Shown in pieces: positions 6,286 to 6,527 of a stretch of DNA of 6,527 nucleotides. Made by a program: the position numbers and the translations under genes. Under the pieces are notes generated by a model. That model had not been told where the DNA came from. It did no database searches and saw nothing but the letters and a program-made list of their open reading frames with translations. The stretch spans positions 1 through 6,527 of the forward strand of contig CACZPD010000238.1 in assembly GCA_902782955.1 (NCBI GenBank), given 5' to 3'. The stretch is from an uncultured Erysipelotrichaceae bacterium (lineage in GTDB: Bacteria > Bacillota_I > Bacilli_A > Erysipelotrichales > Erysipelotrichaceae). How positions within the stretch are numbered: position 1 is the stretch's first letter; each line of letters opens with the position of its first letter.

Positions 6286-6315
6286 AAAAAAGCCAGAACA
6301 TATGCCGGGCTTTTT
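6286..6315 (-). terminator. rpsU terminator
   Basis: On the - strand, AAAAAGCC (6315-6308) pairs with GGCTTTTT (6294-6287) around a 13-base loop and ends in a run of six T's. It lies 25 bases after the rpsU stop. It separates rpsU from the ABC-F gene on the same strand, implying that the ABC-F gene has its own promoter or depends on read-through. Confidence 0.8.
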
Positions 6316-6340
6316 GGAATAACTGATGAGTCAGTAGTAC

Positions 6341-6517
6341 TTACTTTCTCTTCTTCTTTCTTGCGGCTTCGCTCTTGAGTCTTCTCTTGACGCCGGGTTT
6401 TACATAATATTCCTTGCTGCGGACAGCTGCTAAGACACCACTGTTGTTGACCTGTCTTTTAAAACGGCGCATTGCGGCATCTAAATCTTCATTTTCTCTT
6501 ACTACTACTCTTGGCAT
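6341..6517 (-). CDS. rpsU: Small ribosomal subunit protein bS21
   Basis: Component of the 30S platform near the 3' end of 16S rRNA, helping initiation on mRNA. Translation from the ATG at 6517 gives 58 residues: [20 protein letters not shown] at the start, then a basic C-terminal half ([20 protein letters not shown]). This is the standard bS21 pattern, and the length matches Bacillota homologs, which are shorter than the 71-residue E. coli protein. The gene is complete: stop TAA at 6343-6341 and initiator 10 bases from the window edge. Most of its ribosome binding site would lie outside; the visible bases (AGACGAAAGA) show no strong Shine-Dalgarno. It ends in its own terminator before the ABC-F leader. 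In Bacillota rpsU often sits near yqeY, but that side is not visible. Confidence 0.97.
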   Translation of the reverse strand: MPRVVVRENEDLDAAMRRFKRQVNNSGVLAAVRSKEYYVKPGVKRRLKSEAARKKKRK

Positions 6518-6527
6518 TCTTTCGTCT

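Noticed and set aside
6140..6322. 60-codon frame on the + strand in the ABC-F leader
   Set aside because: No ribosome binding site, no recognisable family, and it runs antisense through the rpsU terminator and the leader hairpin.
6321..6345. CTGATGAG resembling a hammerhead ribozyme core (+ strand)
   Set aside because: No GAAA box or flanking stems follow; it is part of a small 5-bp hairpin (ACTGA/TCAGT) just after rpsU.

Overview
The window looks like a chromosomal housekeeping region of a low-to-mid GC member of the Bacillota (Firmicutes), probably a clostridial or erysipelotrichial gut-type anaerobe. The reasons are a 58-residue bS21 ending in a lysine/arginine run, a Gram-positive type M18 aminopeptidase, an anaerobe-type citrate synthase, a strong AGGAGG ribosome binding site and short Rho-independent terminators. 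This placement is inference from protein style; no marker gene fixes the genus. I see no insertion sequence, phage gene, CRISPR array, tRNA or rRNA.

Layout, left to right. (1) Citrate synthase, + strand, open at the left edge and ending at 1348, followed by a hairpin terminator at 1356-1384. (2) A convergent two-gene operon on the - strand: hflX (3997 to 2771), then an M18 aminopeptidase (2756 to 1389), separated by 14 bases. (3) A 32-base divergent gap (3998-4029), which is the centre of an imperfect palindrome covering both start codons. (4) A zinc-ribbon NUDIX hydrolase, + strand, 4030-4560. Its terminator lies inside the last codons of the convergent ABC-F gene. (5) An ABC-F ATPase, - strand, 6102 to 4564. 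(6) A 238-base non-coding stretch (6103-6340) holding the ABC-F leader, with a terminator-like hairpin just before the ribosome binding site, direct and inverted repeats, a chain of tiny overlapping reading frames, and the rpsU terminator. (7) rpsU (bS21), - strand, 6517 to 6341, complete but only 58 codons.

Three of the six genes act on the ribosome: HflX (a ribosome-splitting GTPase), an ABC-F protein (the class that relieves antibiotic or stalling stress at the peptidyl-transferase centre) and bS21. The M18 peptidase, co-transcribed with hflX, would recycle peptides. Citrate synthase is the end of a separate metabolic unit entering from the left. The most interesting part is the ABC-F leader, which has the parts expected of ribosome-mediated transcription attenuation. 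Next is the mirror-symmetric hflX/NUDIX start region. No wholly new multi-gene system is visible.
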